Source: an uncultured Parvibacter sp.
GTDB lineage: Bacteria > Actinomycetota > Coriobacteriia > Coriobacteriales > Eggerthellaceae
DNA: 11,988 nt
NCBI GenBank assembly: GCA_910587945.1
Contig: CAJUNI010000066.1
Location: 1-11,988 of the forward strand
Reading direction: 5' to 3'
Below the pieces are notes generated by a model. The model searched no databases, had not been told where the DNA came from, and saw nothing but the letters and a program-made list of their open reading frames with translations. This document shows positions 1 through 7,343 of this stretch, piece by piece. A program made the translations under genes and the position numbers. Each line of letters starts with the position of its first letter. Within the stretch, counting starts at the first letter, position 1.

Positions 1-94
1 CAGCTGCCGCGCTTACGGGCGCACACTCTTCGCAAGAATCCGCTTCTTCATTGCGCATCAATTCATCCGCCGTGCGCTTTGATTCTGGCGCCAT
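1..94 (-). CDS. Start of an unidentified protein (partial, cut by the window edge)
   Basis: The minus strand carries an ATG at 94-92 followed by 31 codons without a stop up to the window edge. An AGAGGA Shine-Dalgarno sequence (100-105) lies 5 nt upstream of the ATG. The visible N-terminus begins MAPESKRTADELMRNEEADS, then a CxxC (CEEC), and is charged and hydrophilic with no signal peptide or membrane segment. The ATG is only 26 nt past the last stop of the glycosyltransferase frame, so the two probably share a transcript. That context suggests, but does not prove, a role in surface-polysaccharide synthesis. The product cannot be identified from 31 residues. Confidence 0.5.
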   Translation of the reverse strand, partial: MAPESKRTADELMRNEEADSCEECAPVSAAA

Positions 95-120
95 TCTTTT
101 CCTCTTTCTTCCTCTTACGC

Positions 121-1233
121 CTAAGCAAATTTGAAAATACGCTGACAAATTGCATAGACCCGGAGCGCAATTCTGCGACCAAGTACGGTACGGCGATTCG
201 TCCATCCCGCATAGGAAGCATGCACATGTTTATACAGTAACGGACTCTGATGTTTCATATAGGCCCAGAGATCTTTGCATTTCTGTAATGCTTCAGGAGT
301 ATTGATTTTGAAGAGATAGATGGTAGAAACGCTCATCATGCAAACCACGTAGCCCATCATGAGCAGCGCTTGATTTTTTTCCTGGGCATAAATAGCCTAA
401 TAATCAATACCATCAATAGCAAGCTTTGAAGCTAATAACTGCTGGTCAATACGCTTTTTTACGACCTCGACATCAACGGATTGACCCTCACGACCGATGA
501 GATAGTAATAGGCATTGATGTCGAGATACATAAGGCGCTTGGTAGCTGCTAAAGCATGAAGCACGAGGATGCTATCCATGTAGGACACCCCTACCGGCAA
601 AATAATGCCGGTACTACGCAAAACGCGCAGATTAAACCAAGAAGCATGAACCATGATCACTTGGTCAATGCCAGGCTTTCCCATGGCACTCCAAGGAAAT
701 ACCTGATCTGTGGGGAATAAAGAACGGTACTTAATCACGTGCTCGGTGTTGTCGGCCACATGATCATAAACAAAGTTAGTTACTAAGATATCCGGCTCTT
801 CTTGGATGGCGCATTGGTGTTCAAGGGTATCAAGTACCTTCTGCACCGCTTCAGGATCTAGACGATCGTCGGAATCCACAATCTTAAAGTAGACCCCGCG
901 CGCCATAGCAATGCCACGGTTTACCACGCCACCCCAATTGGAATTCTCCTGATAGACCGGTACTACATTTGAGTGTTCTGCGGCGTAGGCAGCAATCACC
1001 TCGGCCGTGTTATCACTGGAGCCATCATCCACCAGAATGATTTCGCAACGCTCCCCTGCACGCAATAACGTATCCACACAGGAAGCCATATAGCTTGCTG
1101 AGTTGTAACAGGGAACAAGAAACGACACCAACGGCGCAGAGGAGGTCTCTGCATCTTTGGTGTCGGAATCACAATATGAGGGGTATTCCTCAGCCACGGG
1201 CAGAGGTTCCTTTCCAGACGATGACAGCGTCAT
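121..1233 (-). pseudogene. Family 2 glycosyltransferase interrupted by an in-frame TAG
   Basis: The first part (397-1233, 278 codons from ATG) is a GT-A fold family 2 glycosyltransferase, which moves a sugar from a nucleotide-sugar to a surface-glycan acceptor at the inner face of the membrane. Visible motifs are the strand SFLVPCYNSASYM near residues 37-49, VDDGSSDNT at 68-76, and the metal/nucleotide motif VDSDD at 119-123. The frame ends at TAG (397-399) after IDGIDY. The same frame then continues without a shift for 12 codons plus 79 more to a TAG at 121-123. This second part ends RRIALRVYAICQRIFKFA, the kind of basic, aromatic tail seen on such enzymes. Restored length would be about 370 residues. 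The start is uncertain: the ATG directly abuts a TATACT -10 box, so a GTG at 1197-1195 with AAGGA (1208-1212) about 10 nt upstream may be the real start. If translation stops at the TAG, a shortened enzyme that keeps the catalytic motifs is still possible. Confidence 0.75.
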
Positions 1234-1263
1234 AGTATACCGCTAATTAGAAACTCCTATAAA
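1234..1263 (-). promoter_or_regulatory. Candidate promoter of the glycosyltransferase gene
   Basis: On the minus strand TTTATA (1258-1263) and TATACT (1234-1239) are separated by 18 bp. Transcription from it would start about 7 nt inside the ATG-initiated frame, which favours the internal GTG start at 1197. Confidence 0.3.
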
Positions 1264-1285
1264 CCAGCCCCGAAAAGAGGGGTGG
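1264..1285 (-). terminator. Weak hairpin after rlmD
   Basis: CCA(G)CCCC and GGGGTGG pair around the 7-nt loop GAAAAGA, with one bulged G. On the minus strand the hairpin is followed only by TTTATA, so it would be at best a leaky terminator. A second inverted repeat, ATGGCA/TGCCAT (1286-1306), sits just before it in the transcript. Confidence 0.25.
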
Positions 1286-1328
1286 ATGGCACCAGTCCGT
1301 TGCCATAGAGAGAGCCAAGGTAGAGACA

Positions 1329-2639
1329 CTAGTTCCGATCAAAGAAGCTTACTGTTTCGACGTGATAGGTTTGAGGGAAGAGATCCACCGGTGTGGCTTG
1401 GGTGAGCCGGAACCCTTTGGCCTGCAATCGAGCCACGTCCCGCGCCCAGGTTTGCGGGTCGCAACTGACATAGGCTAAGCGTCGAGGAGCAACCTCAGCA
1501 ATAGCCTGAATGGCTTCCTTGGAAAGACCACTGCGCGGAGGATCCACCACCAGAGAATCAGGCTGGTCCAACAGCGGTAATTCCCGGGCTGCATCGCCGC
1601 CAATTACCTCAATGTCCACGTTATTACGCTCGGCGTTTCGCCGGAGATCCCGCACAGAGCTTCCCGCATATTCCACAGCGCTCACATCAATACCTTCTTT
1701 TGCGAAAGGTATCGAGAACGTGCCACAGCCGGCATAGAGATCGATCAGATAATCTCCTTCACTCACGCCAAGTCCTTGTTTCACCAGGTCAATCATCGTT
1801 TCCGCTTGGGCAGTATTAACCTGGAAAAATGAAGGCGCACTTACTAAGAAGCGACAGTCTGCAAGCTCTTCTTCCCAATAACCCTTTCCGCTGAGTACTT
1901 CTACTTTTTTGACCTTTCGAGCCGCCCCCTCATCAGCCATAACCCGCACAATAGAGGTGGGCTTATGGGCACTAGTCAAGAGTTTCTTTGCTGCCGCGCG
2001 AGGAAACGGCCCCGGCGTGGTCCAGAGCGCCACTTCAAGAGAGCGCGTGTTTTTACTGGAGCGCACGCCCACTCGAAAGAGGCCCACATCTTGTTGTCCC
2101 ACTAAATAACGAAGTGCACCCGCAAGCGCTTTTGGCATTGATTGCATCGCCGCTTGCGCCACCGGGCATTCCTTCGCCACCACCAGATTGTTCGTTCCCT
2201 CTTGGTAATACCCGATTTGGAGCTGACCCCGAGCATCCTTTTGAGCAGCCAGCTCAATCTTGTTACGATAGCCCCATTCTTGGGGAGAGGGACAAATAGA
2301 CCCAACCAATACTTCCGCATCCTCACGCTTAGTATTTCCTGCCTTAGCAAGCGCATCCACCAGGGCCGCCCGCTTGAATGCAAGCTGTACCGGGTAGGCC
2401 ACATGGGCCCAGGAACAACCTCCGCAGGGGTTAGGACAAGGGTTAGATACACGGTCGCAAGATGGTTCTAGGAGTTCCACCATTGTCCCGCGCGCATAGG
2501 AAGACTTCTCCTCGACAACCTTTGTCAAAACCACATCTCCCGGCACGGTTCCGGGCACAAAGATAGTTTTTCCCGAAGCAAGATGACCGACTCCATCGGG
2601 TCCATAGGAAAGACGCTCGATAGTAATAGCTTCTTCCAC
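1329..2639 (-). CDS. rlmD: 23S rRNA (uracil-C5)-methyltransferase, RlmD/TrmA family
   Basis: This enzyme uses S-adenosylmethionine to methylate C5 of a uridine in 23S rRNA. In 436 residues, the usual family length, it shows an N-terminal TRAM RNA-binding domain (about 1-58) and cysteines for a 4Fe-4S cluster (C68, C72, C75 and C158). The methyltransferase domain has the SAM loop DLYAGCG (300-306), DPPRSGL (366-372), the nucleophile in SCDP (C393) and the general base E428 in HVETV. The start is a GTG; AAGGA lies 7 nt upstream, while an ATG 7 nt further up is in another frame. The family includes RumA/RlmD, RlmC, RlmCD and TrmA; the cluster cysteines and TRAM domain fit RlmD or a dual-site RlmCD, and the target uridine cannot be read from sequence. 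It is probably transcribed alone from the promoter at 2686-2713. Confidence 0.9.
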   Translation of the reverse strand: MEEAITIERLSYGPDGVGHLASGKTIFVPGTVPGDVVLTKVVEEKSSYARGTMVELLEPSCDRVSNPCPNPCGGCSWAHVAYPVQLAFKRAALVDALAKAGNTKREDAEVLVGSICPSPQEWGYRNKIELAAQKDARGQLQIGYYQEGTNNLVVAKECPVAQAAMQSMPKALAGALRYLVGQQDVGLFRVGVRSSKNTRSLEVALWTTPGPFPRAAAKKLLTSAHKPTSIVRVMADEGAARKVKKVEVLSGKGYWEEELADCRFLVSAPSFFQVNTAQAETMIDLVKQGLGVSEGDYLIDLYAGCGTFSIPFAKEGIDVSAVEYAGSSVRDLRRNAERNNVDIEVIGGDAARELPLLDQPDSLVVDPPRSGLSKEAIQAIAEVAPRRLAYVSCDPQTWARDVARLQAKGFRLTQATPVDLFPQTYHVETVSFFDRN

Positions 2640-2685
2640 TACTCATCCTTCCTAAAAAGCCACAGCCGTCGCTTAGCTTGTCGTC

Positions 2686-2713
2686 ATTTTACTTGGTTCC
2701 CTCAAACCACCAA
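2686..2713 (-). promoter_or_regulatory. Candidate promoter of rlmD
   Basis: On the minus strand TTGGTG (2708-2713) and TAAAAT (2686-2691) are separated by 16 bp, giving a leader of about 40 nt. An inverted repeat CTTGGT/ACCAAG (2692-2697 and 2709-2714) covers the spacer and could bind a regulator. The remaining sequence from about 2715 to 2930 shows no convincing gene. Confidence 0.4.
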
Positions 2714-2934
2714 GAGGGCCGAAAGGTGAAGCTCATTTGGTTCTGAAAGAGTGGGTCACTATCCCCTATTTCAGCTCCTAGCGTGGCTCTGCTCTTGGTC
2801 GGTTTGATAAAACCATTCGCTCATGGTTATGGAAGTAGAGTACCAAATTCTCCCCCACCTCAGGGAGCCTGCAGCCATTCAGATGCAGATTCCGTAGAAC
2901 CAGAAGCTTTAGCCCCGAACTCCTCGGTTTAGCG

Positions 2935-2940
2935 TATAAT
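2935..2940 (+). promoter_or_regulatory. -10 box of tRNA-Arg
   Basis: A perfect TATAAT ends 9 nt before the first base of the tRNA, so transcription would begin only a few bases upstream of the mature 5' end. No good -35 box is seen at standard spacing. Confidence 0.5.
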
Positions 2941-2949
2941 GACGCCTGC

Positions 2950-3025
2950 GCCCTCGTAGCTCAGGGGATAGAGCGTCTGCCTCCGGAGCAGAAAGCCGCA
3001 GGTTCGAATCCTGTCGAGGGCACCA
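2950..3025 (+). tRNA. tRNA-Arg (anticodon CCG)
   Basis: The cloverleaf is complete. The acceptor stem GCCCTCG (2950-2956) pairs with CGAGGGC (3015-3021). The anticodon stem TCTGC/GCAGA holds the loop CTCCGGA with anticodon CCG at 2983-2985, reading the arginine codon CGG. The T arm has the loop TTCGAAT. The discriminator base is A3022, and CCA is encoded at 3023-3025. A terminator follows within 15 nt, so this is a single-gene unit. Confidence 0.96.
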
Positions 3026-3036
3026 CCCACAAATCC

Positions 3037-3071
3037 AAAGCCACCCCACTCGGTGGCTTTTCTATTTTTTT
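3037..3071 (+). terminator. Intrinsic terminator of tRNA-Arg
   Basis: AAAGCCACC (3037-3045) and GGTGGCTTT (3052-3060) form a perfect 9-bp stem with a 6-nt loop, followed by TCTATTTTTTT. Confidence 0.9.
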
Positions 3072-3126
3072 CGCCCGACCAAAATTTACCATTCAGCTAC
3101 CGTTAACCATTCCCCAAGATGACATC

Positions 3127-3155
3127 TTGCGCAGCAACGGAAGTTTTGCCATAAT
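3127..3155 (+). promoter_or_regulatory. Candidate promoter of tRNA-Glu
   Basis: TTGCGC (3127-3132) and CATAAT (3150-3155) are separated by the optimal 17 bp. The -10 box ends 29 nt before the tRNA. Confidence 0.5.
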
Positions 3156-3184
3156 TTACTGCCGCACGAAACAGCGCCTATGCC

Positions 3185-3259
3185 GTCCCCATAGTCTAGA
3201 GGTCAGGACGCGGCCCTTTCAAGGCTGAGACACGGGTTCGATTCCCGTTGGGGGCACCA
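3185..3259 (+). tRNA. tRNA-Glu (anticodon TTC)
   Basis: The acceptor stem GTCCCCA (3185-3191) pairs with TGGGGGC (3249-3255), including one U-G pair. The anticodon stem CGGCC/GGCTG holds the loop CTTTCAA with anticodon TTC at 3218-3220. The T arm is ACGGG/CCCGT with loop TTCGATT. The discriminator is A3256, and CCA is encoded at 3257-3259. An independent promoter and terminator flank the gene. Confidence 0.95.
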
Positions 3260-3267
3260 ACTTTTCG

Positions 3268-3301
3268 CAAGCGCCTTTGTAACCGAGGCGCTTGTTTTTT
3301 T
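3268..3301 (+). terminator. Intrinsic terminator of tRNA-Glu
   Basis: CAAGCGCCT (3268-3276) and AGGCGCTTG (3286-3294) form a 9-bp stem with a 9-nt loop, followed by seven T residues. Confidence 0.9.
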
Positions 3302-3362
3302 ATTTTCTCTCCCCTTTTCTCTTTCCTGACCCATTCCTGGGACAAGCGAGCCCACGGCCCCA

Positions 3363-3371
3363 TGCTATGAT
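3363..3371 (+). promoter_or_regulatory. Extended -10 promoter of the DUF2130 gene
   Basis: TGCTATGAT is an extended -10 element (TGn followed by TATGAT), which can work without a good -35 box; none is evident. It would give a leader of about 52 nt before the GTG start. Confidence 0.4.
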
Positions 3372-3430
3372 CACAGTCTCTAGAAATTACGCTCATTGGC
3401 TTGATACATTGCATGGATGAAGGAGACCTG

Positions 3431-5002
3431 GTGAAAGATATTATTTGCCCTCATTGCAATACCGCATTTCAAATTGATGAAGCAGGCTATGCTGCCATTG
3501 TGAAACAGGTTCATGATGAGGAATTTCACAAGGAGCTCGAGCGTCAAGAGAAACTCTTGGCAGACCGCAACGCCCAAGACATCGAGCTGGCTGTGCAGCA
3601 AGCCCGGGCCGAAGCGCAACGGTCCCTTAGCTCCAAAGAGGAGCAAATCGCCCAACTTAAAGCAGAACTGAGTTCTTCTACGGATGCCAATAAGGCCCAA
3701 ATGGCAGCACTGCGAGCCGACCAAGAACGCCAGCGCGCCCAAACCATCGCCGAAAAAGATGCTGAACTTGCGAAACTACGCGAAGAGGCTGCCCGACTCC
3801 AAGAAAAGTTGAAGACGGAATCCGCGCTGCAAGAGGCAGCCCAAGCCCAGGCCATTGCTGAGGCAGTTGCCGCTCGAGATACAGAAATTGCAACGCTCAG
3901 GCAGCAGGTTTCAAACCAAGCAGAACAATTAGGTGCCCAGATTCAGCAGCTAAAAACTCAGCAGCAACTCGAGCTTGAACGCGAACAAGCACAATGGGAG
4001 AGCAAACAGAAAGATCTGGAAGCTGCCCTTAAACTTCAGAAGGCAGAAACCGAACGCCAAGAAATTGCCTATCGTGAGCAACTTGCTGCAGAGCTCAAGG
4101 CCAAAGACGACATCATTTCCTACAAAGAAAAAGAAGTTGAACACTATCGCGATATGAAGGCGCGCTTGTCCACCAAACTTGTCGGCGAGACCTTAGAGCA
4201 ACACTGCGAGATCGAGTTCAACAAGCTGCGAGCCACCGCATTTCCCCATGCTTACTTTGAAAAAGATAACGACGCCTCGGATGGAACCAAGGGCGATTTC
4301 ATTTACCGCGAAGAAACTGCCGATGGCATTGAACTCCTCTCCATCATGTTCGAAATGAAAAACGAATCCGAAGACTCGGTCCATCGTCACAAGAATGAGG
4401 ATTTTCTCAAAAAGCTCGATGCGGATCGTCGCAAGAAAGGCTGCGAATACGCCGTACTCGTTACCCTCCTTGAGCCAGAAAATGAGCTATTCAACCAAGG
4501 TATTGTCGATTATTCCCATCGCTATGAGAAAACCTACATCATCCGCCCGCAGTTCTTCATTCCCCTTATCTCTGTGCTCCGCAACGCCGCTCTGAAGTCC
4601 CTCGAATACAAACAAGAGCTCGCCACCATCCGCGAGCAGAATATCGACATCACTCATTTTGAAGAGCAGATGGATACATTTAAGGAGAAGTTCGGGCGCA
4701 ATTACGATATTGCAAGCCGCAAGTTCAAAACAGCAATTGATGAGATCGATAAAACCATTCAGCACCTCCAGAAAACCCGAGATGCTCTTCTCTCCTCGGA
4801 AAATAACCTGCGCCTGGCCAACAACAAAGCTCAGGAGCTCACCATTCGCAAACTCACCCGCAACAATCCAACTATGAAGCAGAAATTCGCAGAGCTCGAG
4901 GAATCGGGCGCGAAGAGACAGCTCGAAAGCGGAGAAGCTTCTCCCATCCTAGAGGATGATGACGACGTCCAATCCGTTGAGGCGTGGATAGAAGAGGAAT
5001 AA
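3431..5002 (+). CDS. DUF2130 family coiled-coil protein with a nuclease-like domain
   Basis: The GTG start is chosen because AAGGAG (3420-3425) lies 5 nt upstream and because the protein then begins MKDIICPHC, as family members do; the frame is open back to a TTG at 3401. The product has 523 residues. A CPHC pair (C6, C9) opens it. Residues about 20-245 are a long, Gln-, Glu- and Ala-rich coiled coil. Residues about 245-400 match the DUF2130 region, with KGDF (D289), EMKN (E308, K310) and a following HRHKN. That D...ExK spacing resembles the PD-(D/E)XK nuclease fold, and the layout recalls RmuC; nuclease activity is inference. A second helical stretch (about 395-500) and an acidic tail follow. 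The cellular role is unknown. The gene stands alone between two terminators, next to two tRNA genes. Confidence 0.85.
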   Translation: MKDIICPHCNTAFQIDEAGYAAIVKQVHDEEFHKELERQEKLLADRNAQDIELAVQQARAEAQRSLSSKEEQIAQLKAELSSSTDANKAQMAALRADQERQRAQTIAEKDAELAKLREEAARLQEKLKTESALQEAAQAQAIAEAVAARDTEIATLRQQVSNQAEQLGAQIQQLKTQQQLELEREQAQWESKQKDLEAALKLQKAETERQEIAYREQLAAELKAKDDIISYKEKEVEHYRDMKARLSTKLVGETLEQHCEIEFNKLRATAFPHAYFEKDNDASDGTKGDFIYREETADGIELLSIMFEMKNESEDSVHRHKNEDFLKKLDADRRKKGCEYAVLVTLLEPENELFNQGIVDYSHRYEKTYIIRPQFFIPLISVLRNAALKSLEYKQELATIREQNIDITHFEEQMDTFKEKFGRNYDIASRKFKTAIDEIDKTIQHLQKTRDALLSSENNLRLANNKAQELTIRKLTRNNPTMKQKFAELEESGAKRQLESGEASPILEDDDDVQSVEAWIEEE

Positions 5003-5003
5003 A

Positions 5004-5037
5004 AAAAGAAGTCCGGTTTTCAAGCCGGACTTCTTTT
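5004..5037. terminator. Bidirectional intrinsic terminator
   Basis: AAAAGAAGTCCGG (5004-5016) pairs with CCGGACTTCTTTT (5025-5037) around an 8-nt loop. A and T runs on opposite flanks let it end both the DUF2130 gene from the left and the nifX-like gene from the right. Confidence 0.88.
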
Positions 5038-5065
5038 ATCTGCGAGAAGTTAGTAACGCTAACAA

Positions 5066-5470
5066 CTAGACAGCTTCTTTTAACGTGCGATAGATCTCAT
5101 CAAAGGCATCATCAATATCCTGCTCCGGCTCATCCTCTACTGAAGAATCGCACAGAGTTGTTACGCCAAGAAGCGTTGATGATACATAGCCTTCCACTAC
5201 CTCACGTACAGCACCCTCTGCCCCCGCAACCACTTCAACGCCCAAATCACAAAGCTTCGTAGCGGTATCCATGTCAATCCCTGATGTAATGATTACATCG
5301 AAACCAAGACCATCAATGAGATCAACTGCCTCTTTAGAAGTGCATCCCATATTGGGCAAATTGCGGAAGTCAGTAATGACTCCCCGCTCAACGGTGTAGC
5401 AAGAAAAGCTGTCGCACTGTGCCGCATGTTTGGAAAGGCCAAGACCGTCGCAGGCAACTGCTATTTTCAA
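5066..5470 (-). CDS. NifX/NifB-type iron-molybdenum cluster-binding protein
   Basis: The 134-residue product begins MKIAVACDGLGLSKHAAQCD. It shows the dinitrogenase cofactor-biosynthesis domain over its whole length: a first beta strand IAVACDG, then FDVIITSGIDMDTATKLCDL, and then a V-x-GAEG-x-VRE-VVEGY helix near residues 80-95. An acidic tail follows. The start is a TTG (5470-5468) preceded 6 nt upstream by GGAGGAAGGA (5477-5486). The frame stays open upstream to 5545, but those codons have no site of this quality and no family match. Proteins of this type bind Fe-S or Fe-Mo-S clusters. No nitrogenase gene is in the window, so a general metallocluster-carrier role is the safer reading. The gene is alone and has an unusually long leader. 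Confidence 0.85.
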   Translation of the reverse strand: MKIAVACDGLGLSKHAAQCDSFSCYTVERGVITDFRNLPNMGCTSKEAVDLIDGLGFDVIITSGIDMDTATKLCDLGVEVVAGAEGAVREVVEGYVSSTLLGVTTLCDSSVEDEPEQDIDDAFDEIYRTLKEAV

Positions 5471-5476
5471 AGTGAA

Positions 5477-5500
5477 TCCTTCCTCCGTGGTACCAGGAAA
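5477..5500 (-). promoter_or_regulatory. Ribosome binding site of the nifX-like gene, possibly sequestered
   Basis: On the minus strand TTCCT can pair with the AGGAA inside GGAGGAAGGA across a 10-nt loop that contains the palindrome TGGTACCA. This would mask the Shine-Dalgarno sequence. The hairpin is short, so regulation by it is only a possibility. Confidence 0.25.
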
Positions 5501-5572
5501 ACGATAGCGAAAACTTTGTCTCATGCTGCGGGTATTAGACCGCATTGGCTAGCGAAAACGGCAAGCGGAAAA

Positions 5573-5665
5573 CTCAAAGCCGCCTGCCGAAAAAGCACCC
5601 CGTCGGCAACCGTTACCTAGGGAGCTGCGCGGCTCATCAGACCGGCAAACGACCAAGCTTCAGAG
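5573..5665 (-). promoter_or_regulatory. Candidate structured leader RNA (riboswitch-like) upstream of the nifX-like gene
   Basis: The stretch 5471-5779 has no convincing gene. Within it, the minus strand can fold as an outer stem CTC(T)GAAGC (5657-5665) with GCTTTGAG (5573-5580), an inner stem AGCCGC (5629-5634) with GCGGCT (5578-5583), and a hairpin TGCCGA/TCGGCA (5603-5608 and 5585-5590) with a 12-nt loop. The outer and inner stems share three bases, so they are partly exclusive. A GGGG in the loop could pair with TCCC (5620-5623) as a pseudoknot. Competing pairings also exist: AGAG/CTCT just upstream, and GGTAA/TTGCC inside. I do not recognise a known riboswitch class. Confidence 0.3.
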
Positions 5666-5779
5666 CGCGTCTCTTGCACCCCTCAATAGCCGAACGCTTA
5701 CACTCATGAATACATAAAGAGCACTACGCCTCTAGTAGGTTATTTGAAACGGGTTATAACTACCGAATGCCGGCAGGTA

Positions 5780-7282
5780 CTAACGAGAACTTTTACCGCG
5801 TCTTCCCTGCTTTAACGTGGCCCGATGAGCTCTTCCCGGGCGACAGTCCTTTTTAGCCGACGCCGCTGCTGTTGCTTTCTTAGGTTTCCGCGATGGCGTG
5901 GTTTTGGCGCCCTGATGAGGACTGCGGGAAGGGGATTTTGTCTTCCTCCCAGAAGGAGAGCCGGAAGCGGCCTCAGTTCTTGCTTGCTTTAAAGAAGCAG
6001 AGCCTAAAACCGTCTCTGCCTTTCCTGAGGTTGACTCTTTTGCACGATTAGCCCGTTTCTTTCGCTTCTTCAATTCCTGGACAGCTTGTGCGATATCAGG
6101 ATCATGTTTAGCGGCGCGACTATTGGCTCGAGCTACCGCTTCCGCCCGCGATTCTTCTTCGTTAAAGCTCGAAACCTTGAGCTCGGGGATCGAGCGATGG
6201 ATAAACTTCTCAATGGCCGCAAGGTCTTGGCGAGTCTCTTCGATGACAAAAGAAATAGCAGCCCCCGACTGGTCGGCACGACCCGTCCGCCCGATGCGAT
6301 GAACGTAATCGGCAGGTACCGAGGGCAGGTCAAAGTTCACCACATAGGACACGGAATCCACGTCGATACCTCGAGCCAACACATCAGTGGCAACCAGAAT
6401 ATCGGTTGCCCCTTCGGCAAAATTGCGTAAGGCGCGATCCCGTTGATTTTGAGAACGATCGGAGTGAAGCGCCTCCACCCGATAGCCCATCTTTTTCAGT
6501 CGTCGACATAACGAATCAGCGCGGCGGCGCGTTCTTACAAAAATGATTACCCGCTCGGATCCCCGCTCTTTGAGCAACGCCCGCAAAAGATCTACACGAA
6601 GCTCTTTCGGACAATGAACAACAAACTGCTCAACGTTATCAGCAGTTTGCCCAGCACTCGCTACCTCTACCGTTTTAGGGTCATGAAGCAGAGACCCTAC
6701 CTGCTTTCGAACAGCATCGTCGATGGTGGCGGAATAGAGCAGCGTTTGATGCTGCTTAGGAAGTGCTGCAGCGATGGTTTTTACGCTTGGCAAAAAGCCC
6801 ATATCCAGCATACGGTCAGCCTCATCAACCACGAAAAGCTGTACCTGGCTTAGATTAACCTCCTGCTGATTCATGAGATCCAGTAGACGCCCTGGAGTTG
6901 CTATCAGGATGTCTACACCCCGCTTAAGTTTGGCCACTTGAGGATCCTGAGACACCCCGCCTACTAAACAGAGAACCGAGAGCTTCTGACTCTTCCCCGC
7001 AGTCAGACAAACTTCAGCAATTTGATTAGCAAGTTCTCGCGTTGGGGTCACCACCAACATGGCTGGAGCAGCTACTTCGTTTGTAGGTTTCAGCAAGTCC
7101 AAGGCTGGCAGGGCAAACGCTGCCGTTTTACCAGTGCCAGTTTTCGCTCCCGCGATAACATCGAAACCTGCCAACACCAACGGAATAGCTTGCTCTTGAA
7201 CAAGAGTTGGCGTTTCATAGCCAAGACGTGCGACAGCACTGAGCGCCTGAGGGCTCAGACCTAATTCATTAAAGGTTTTCAC
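5780..7282 (-). CDS. DEAD-box ATP-dependent RNA helicase
   Basis: The enzyme unwinds RNA duplexes using ATP, in roles such as ribosome assembly or mRNA turnover. All core motifs are present in its 500 residues: F4 and Q29 of the Q motif, Walker A AKTGTGKT (46-53), PTREL (80-84), TPGR (129-132), DEAD (153-156), SAT (184-186), ARGID (303-307) and HRIGRTGR (328-335). Residues about 375-500 form a low-complexity tail rich in Lys, Arg, Ser and Ala, probably for RNA binding; no recognised RNA-binding domain is seen there. The start is a GTG with AAAGGA about 6 nt upstream. It is most like the RhlE group, but the subfamily is not certain, so no symbol is given. A 21-bp inverted repeat lies about 60 bp upstream. 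No clear terminator follows. Confidence 0.93.
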   Translation of the reverse strand: MKTFNELGLSPQALSAVARLGYETPTLVQEQAIPLVLAGFDVIAGAKTGTGKTAAFALPALDLLKPTNEVAAPAMLVVTPTRELANQIAEVCLTAGKSQKLSVLCLVGGVSQDPQVAKLKRGVDILIATPGRLLDLMNQQEVNLSQVQLFVVDEADRMLDMGFLPSVKTIAAALPKQHQTLLYSATIDDAVRKQVGSLLHDPKTVEVASAGQTADNVEQFVVHCPKELRVDLLRALLKERGSERVIIFVRTRRRADSLCRRLKKMGYRVEALHSDRSQNQRDRALRNFAEGATDILVATDVLARGIDVDSVSYVVNFDLPSVPADYVHRIGRTGRADQSGAAISFVIEETRQDLAAIEKFIHRSIPELKVSSFNEEESRAEAVARANSRAAKHDPDIAQAVQELKKRKKRANRAKESTSGKAETVLGSASLKQARTEAASGSPSGRKTKSPSRSPHQGAKTTPSRKPKKATAAASAKKDCRPGRAHRATLKQGRRGKSSR

Positions 7283-7343
7283 GATTATCCTTTCAAGGCC
7301 CCTTTGAGTAAGAACTCATTTCCTAGGGCCGAATCTATACTCA

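Noticed and set aside
2823..2897. 24-codon plus-strand frame starting MVMEVEYQ upstream of tRNA-Arg
   Set aside because: No ribosome binding site, no recognisable product, and chance length.
2950..3259. The tRNA genes as attachment sites of an integrated element
   Set aside because: No integrase gene and no second copy of either tRNA 3' end was seen in the window.
3544..3893. Long minus-strand frames opposite the DUF2130 gene
   Set aside because: Their Ala, Trp and Ser-rich composition is that expected opposite a Glu, Gln and Ala-rich coiled coil.
5573..5700. Hammerhead ribozyme suggested by CTGATGAG in the leader
   Set aside because: The required GAAA core and flanking stems are not in the right places.
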